DNA of 8,450 nt from contig JAISUA010000188.1 in NCBI GenBank assembly GCA_031272305.1, positions 1-8,450 on the forward strand, read 5' to 3'. The notes beneath the pieces were generated by a model. The model did no database searches, was not told the DNA's origin, and saw only the letters and a list, made by a program, of their open reading frames with translations. Below, one piece after another: positions 6,342 to 8,450 of this stretch. The DNA is from Clostridioides sp. Lineage in GTDB: Bacteria; Bacillota; Clostridia; Peptostreptococcales; Peptostreptococcaceae. Both the position numbers and the translations under genes were made by a program. Every line of letters starts with the position of its first letter. The first letter of the stretch is position 1.

Positions 6342-6387
6342 TAAGATAAATTTTTTATCTTATAGTTTTGATCAAAAATGTTTTTGA
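6342..6387. repeat. Cluster of three palindromes upstream of the 420-residue gene
   Basis: TAAGATAAA (6342-6350) pairs with TTTATCTTA (6354-6362). TTTTGATCAAAA (6366-6377) is a perfect 12-bp palindrome. TCAAAAA (6372-6378) pairs with TTTTTGA (6381-6387). They lie about 60-100 bp upstream of the promoter at 6255-6283 and just beyond the terminator at 6414-6442. They could be operator sites or hairpins in read-through RNA. None is followed by a T-run that would make it a terminator. Confidence 0.4.
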
Positions 6388-6413
6388 CTGAAATATAAAA
6401 TTCGGTTTAGACC

Positions 6414-6442
6414 AAAAAAAAGGGACAGCCTTTTGGGCTGTC
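6414..6442 (-). terminator. Strong intrinsic terminator, minus strand
   Basis: On the minus strand GACAGCC (6442-6436) pairs with GGCTGTC (6430-6424) around the loop CAAAA. Two C follow, then eight consecutive T (6421-6414). It is the most GC-rich hairpin in the window. It lies about 50 nt beyond a strong promoter, not directly after a protein gene. Confidence 0.88.
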
Positions 6443-6489
6443 ATATATAGGGGGATAGTAGTGTACAAAGTTTCTTAAATCTACTATCT
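6414..6489 (-). ncRNA. Candidate free-standing small RNA of about 76 nt with a C-rich motif
   Basis: A promoter (-35 at 6524-6519, -10 at 6501-6496) and a terminator (6442-6414) frame a short unit on the minus strand that encodes no protein. With a start near 6489, the RNA begins with GATAGTAG (6488-6481) paired to CTACTATC (6461-6454), an 8-bp stem with a 19-nt loop. An unpaired CCCCUAUAUAU segment follows, then the terminator hairpin. No ribosome binding site precedes the single ATG (6445-6443). Unpaired C-runs in Gram-positive small RNAs such as RsaE/RoxS pair with ribosome binding sites of target mRNAs; a similar role here is inference. The alternative, an attenuator for the gene at 6224, is less likely because that gene has its own promoter and no antiterminator pairing is visible. 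Confidence 0.6.
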
Positions 6490-6495
6490 ATAATT

Positions 6496-6524
6496 ATTAT
6501 ACGACATAATCCTTCATATGTAAA
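6496..6524 (-). promoter_or_regulatory. Near-consensus promoter of the candidate small RNA
   Basis: On the minus strand TTTACA (6524-6519) and TATAAT (6501-6496) are separated by exactly 17 bp: five of six and six of six consensus bases. It is the best sigma-A-type promoter in the window, and no protein gene starts within 250 bp downstream of it. Confidence 0.75.
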
Positions 6525-6549
6525 GGGTTATTTTAAATTATTTTTCGAC

Positions 6550-6599
6550 ATTCAATATTTTTGTCTCTTAATTTATATCTTAAAATGAAAATATTGAAT
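6550..6599. repeat. 12-bp inverted repeat in the argS downstream gap
   Basis: ATTCAATATTTT (6550-6561) is the exact reverse complement of AAAATATTGAAT (6588-6599), with a 26-bp loop; two G-U pairs could extend the stem in RNA. No T-run follows on either strand, so it is not a standard terminator. The rest of 6525-6640 is plain AT-rich DNA in which I see nothing else. Confidence 0.45.
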
Positions 6600-6642
6600 A
6601 AATCTAAAAATATATTCTGAAAATAATTTTTATTGAAAACAT

Positions 6643-6704
6643 AAAAAATATCCTTAGAACTAAGTATTTAAGTGAGATAGAAAATAATTATTTCCATCTC
6701 ACTT
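6643..6704 (-). terminator. Two-hairpin terminator region after argS
   Basis: Reading away from argS, the first hairpin pairs 6704-6696 with 6678-6670 (core AGTGAGAT/ATCTCACT), with four more pairs inside a mismatch. The next, directly adjacent, pairs AAATA-CTTAG with CTAAG-TATTT (6669-6646) around a 2-nt bulge and ends in a T-run (6648-6643). On the plus strand the first hairpin is also followed by five T (6703-6707). Together they should end argS transcription before the small RNA promoter. Confidence 0.6.
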
Positions 6705-6718
6705 TTTAAAACTTACTT

Positions 6719-6757
6719 CATTTATTTTTTACATTTATTTTTTACATTTATTTTTTA
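6719..6757. repeat. Three perfect 13-bp tandem repeats at the argS stop codon
   Basis: CATTTATTTTTTA occurs three times head to tail (6719-6731, 6732-6744, 6745-6757) and is followed by CAT again. The argS stop codon (6755-6757) and the last Met codon (6758-6760) lie at the argS-side end. On the minus strand each unit supplies ATGTAA, so the repeat could have grown from the gene end itself, probably by replication slippage. Confidence 0.9.
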
Positions 6758-8450
6758 CATTCTTTCTGGAGCTTGCATTCCTAGCAATGCTAGTCCATTT
6801 TCAAGTGTTTGTCTTGTAGCTTCTACAAGTGCAACTCTAGCTTGGGCAAGTTTTTCATCTTCAACTATTATAGGTGTATCATGATAGAATTTGTTGAAAG
6901 CTTGTGCTAAATCTAGTACAAATCTAGTTATTATATGTGGCTCATTTTTTTTCATGGCCATTAAAATATTTTTATTAAATGATTCTATAGTTTTTAAAAC
7001 TTCGAAACTATTTTCATCTGAAAGCAATTCAAAATCAACATCACTAGTTGCTTCTTTTTCATATTTTCTTATAACTGAACAACATCTTGCATGAGTGTAT
7101 TGAACATATGGTCCTGTTTCTCCATCAAAACTCAATGTTTTGTCCCAAGAAAACATATAATCTTTGATTCTACTATTTGATAATTCTTGGAATACAACAG
7201 CTCCTACTCCTACTTCTCTTGCTATTTTATCTATATTTTGTGCATTTGGATTTTTAGCTTGTATTATTTCCTTTGTCTTATCAATTGCTTGATTCAACAC
7301 ATCTTCTAAAAATACAACTCTACCATGTCTTGTAGAAAGCGAACCTCCTTCAAGTGCAACTGTACCAAATGGAACGTGAACTAGATCTTTTGACCATTCA
7401 CAACCCATAAGTTCAAGGACTTTGAAACATTGTTGGAAATGCAATGTTTGTTGTGCACCTACTACATACAATGATTTATCAAAATCAAATTCTTTTTTTC
7501 TATATATGGCTGAAGCCAAATCTCTTGTTATATACAATGTTGAACCGTCTTGTTTTACTATAAGTGCAGGAGAAAGTCCAAATTCTTCAAGATCGACTAT
7601 TTTTGCACCTTGAGATAATTTCAAAAGATTTTTTTCTTCCAATTTTTCAACTACTGCAGGCATTTTATCTGAATAAAAACTTTCGCCTAACATATAATCA
7701 AATTCTATATCTAATAAATCGTAAACTTTCTTAAATTCCTTCAAACTTTCTTCTCTAAACCAAGTCCAAAGTTCTTTTGCTTCTTCATCTCCATTTTCAA
7801 GTTTTTTGAACCATTCTCTAGCTTCATCTTCAAGTTCTGGTTTGGTTTCAGCTTCTTCATGGAAACGCACATAAATTTTTAAAAGTTCTTTGATAGGATC
7901 TTTTTCTATTGTTTCTTTGTCTCCCCACAATTTAAATGCGACAATAAGTTTTCCAAATTGAGTACCATAATCTCCAAGGTGATTCATTCTTATTGTTTTA
8001 TAACCTTGAGAATCATAGATTTTATATAAAGCATTTCCAATCACAGTAGTTCTTATATGCCCTATATGAAATGGTTTTGCTATATTTGGAGATGAATATT
8101 CTACTACAACTGTTTTTCCTTCTCCAAAATTACTCTTTCCATATTCTTTCTTTTCATCGAAAACTTTAGTGATTACTTCTTTAGCTAAAGTACTTTTATT
8201 TAAGAAAAAGTTTATGTAACCTCCTAAATTTATTACTTTAGATAAATCGTCACTTAATTTTATCTTTTGTGCTAATTCTTCTGCTATAGCATTTGGCGAT
8301 TTTCTAAATATTTTAGCTAATTTGAAACAAGGAAACGCATAATCTCCCATTTCTTTATTAGGAGGAACTTCTATAAGTTCCTTTATATCTTCTATTGTTA
8401 TATCTTCTATTTGCTCGCTCAAACATTTAGCTACAGCTAACTTAAAATCG
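6755..8450 (-). CDS. argS: Arginyl-tRNA synthetase, missing its first few codons
   Basis: This class I synthetase charges tRNA-Arg with arginine in the cytosol. About 564 residues are visible, close to the family length. The frame stays open from TTG 8422 to the window edge (reading FKLAVAKCLSEQ), as expected for an ArgRS N-terminus, so the true start lies beyond 8450 and TTG 8422 is internal. Counting from 8422 as residue 1, the N-terminal Add1-type tRNA-binding domain is about 1-85. The HIGH signature is at 119-122 in SPNIAKPFHIGH, and the KMSKS-loop counterpart is STRHGRVV at 363-370. The C-terminal DALR-type anticodon-binding domain begins around 430 (GETGPYVQYTHAR) and the protein ends in APERM, as many ArgRS do. 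As is common in ArgRS, the KMSK lysine is absent; the lysine in AKPFHIGH is the known compensating residue. The stop lies in a 13-bp tandem repeat and two hairpins follow. Confidence 0.97.
   Translation of the reverse strand, partial: DFKLAVAKCLSEQIEDITIEDIKELIEVPPNKEMGDYAFPCFKLAKIFRKSPNAIAEELAQKIKLSDDLSKVINLGGYINFFLNKSTLAKEVITKVFDEKKEYGKSNFGEGKTVVVEYSSPNIAKPFHIGHIRTTVIGNALYKIYDSQGYKTIRMNHLGDYGTQFGKLIVAFKLWGDKETIEKDPIKELLKIYVRFHEEAETKPELEDEAREWFKKLENGDEEAKELWTWFREESLKEFKKVYDLLDIEFDYMLGESFYSDKMPAVVEKLEEKNLLKLSQGAKIVDLEEFGLSPALIVKQDGSTLYITRDLASAIYRKKEFDFDKSLYVVGAQQTLHFQQCFKVLELMGCEWSKDLVHVPFGTVALEGGSLSTRHGRVVFLEDVLNQAIDKTKEIIQAKNPNAQNIDKIAREVGVGAVVFQELSNSRIKDYMFSWDKTLSFDGETGPYVQYTHARCCSVIRKYEKEATSDVDFELLSDENSFEVLKTIESFNKNILMAMKKNEPHIITRFVLDLAQAFNKFYHDTPIIVEDEKLAQARVALVEATRQTLENGLALLGMQAPERM

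Noticed and set aside
6414..6489. Leader peptide or attenuator reading frame starting at the ATG at 6445-6443
   Set aside because: No ribosome binding site precedes it, the ATG sits at the base of the terminator stem, no run of regulatory codons is visible, and the downstream gene has a separate promoter.
8420..8422. TTG 8422 as the start of argS
   Set aside because: The frame stays open to the window edge with residues typical of an ArgRS N-terminus (FKLAVAKCLSEQ), and no ribosome binding site precedes the TTG; the gene is cut by the window.

Overview
The window comes from a very AT-rich, low-GC Gram-positive anaerobe. Strong AGGAGG-type ribosome binding sites, TTG and GTG starts, Lys/Asn/Ile-rich proteins and a B12-binding radical SAM protein of a type common in Clostridia all fit. 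A Finegoldia/Peptoniphilus-like relative is my best guess, but this is inference from composition and protein style only.

Layout. 1-603: a promoter with an extended -10, a CcpA-like operator and a folded leader precede a small four-helix membrane protein (+). 604-881: a non-coding stretch with a 10-bp inverted repeat enclosing 138 bp and a perfect 17-bp terminator hairpin that can serve both strands. 882-4495: two minus-strand genes, a B12-binding/DUF4080-type radical SAM protein with a TTG start and a tandem-repeat insert, followed 131 bp downstream by a TPR-repeat protein. 4496-4622: a divergent promoter region leading to a 68-residue unknown protein (+). 4861-4970: three 36-37-bp tandem repeats that run into the 3' end of a 420-residue unknown protein (minus, 4962-6224). 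6225-6754: 530 bp without a protein gene but full of signals. 6755-8450: argS (minus), whose first codons lie beyond the window.

The most interesting object is in the 6225-6754 gap. On the minus strand a textbook promoter (TTTACA, 17 bp, TATAAT) is followed within about 85 bp by a GC-rich hairpin and eight T. Between them lies a self-contained RNA of about 76 nt with a 5' hairpin, an unpaired C-run and a terminator hairpin. The downstream 420-residue gene has its own promoter, so this looks like a free-standing small RNA of the C-rich type and not a leader. It matches no family I recognise.

No pathway links the protein genes. ArgRS is housekeeping, the radical SAM and TPR genes could be co-transcribed, and the other three proteins are unassigned. 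Insert expansion is a local theme: both the radical SAM protein and the 420-residue protein carry Lys/Asn/Ser/Glu-rich inserts with in-frame tandem repeats, and two intergenic regions hold tandem repeats that reach into a stop codon.
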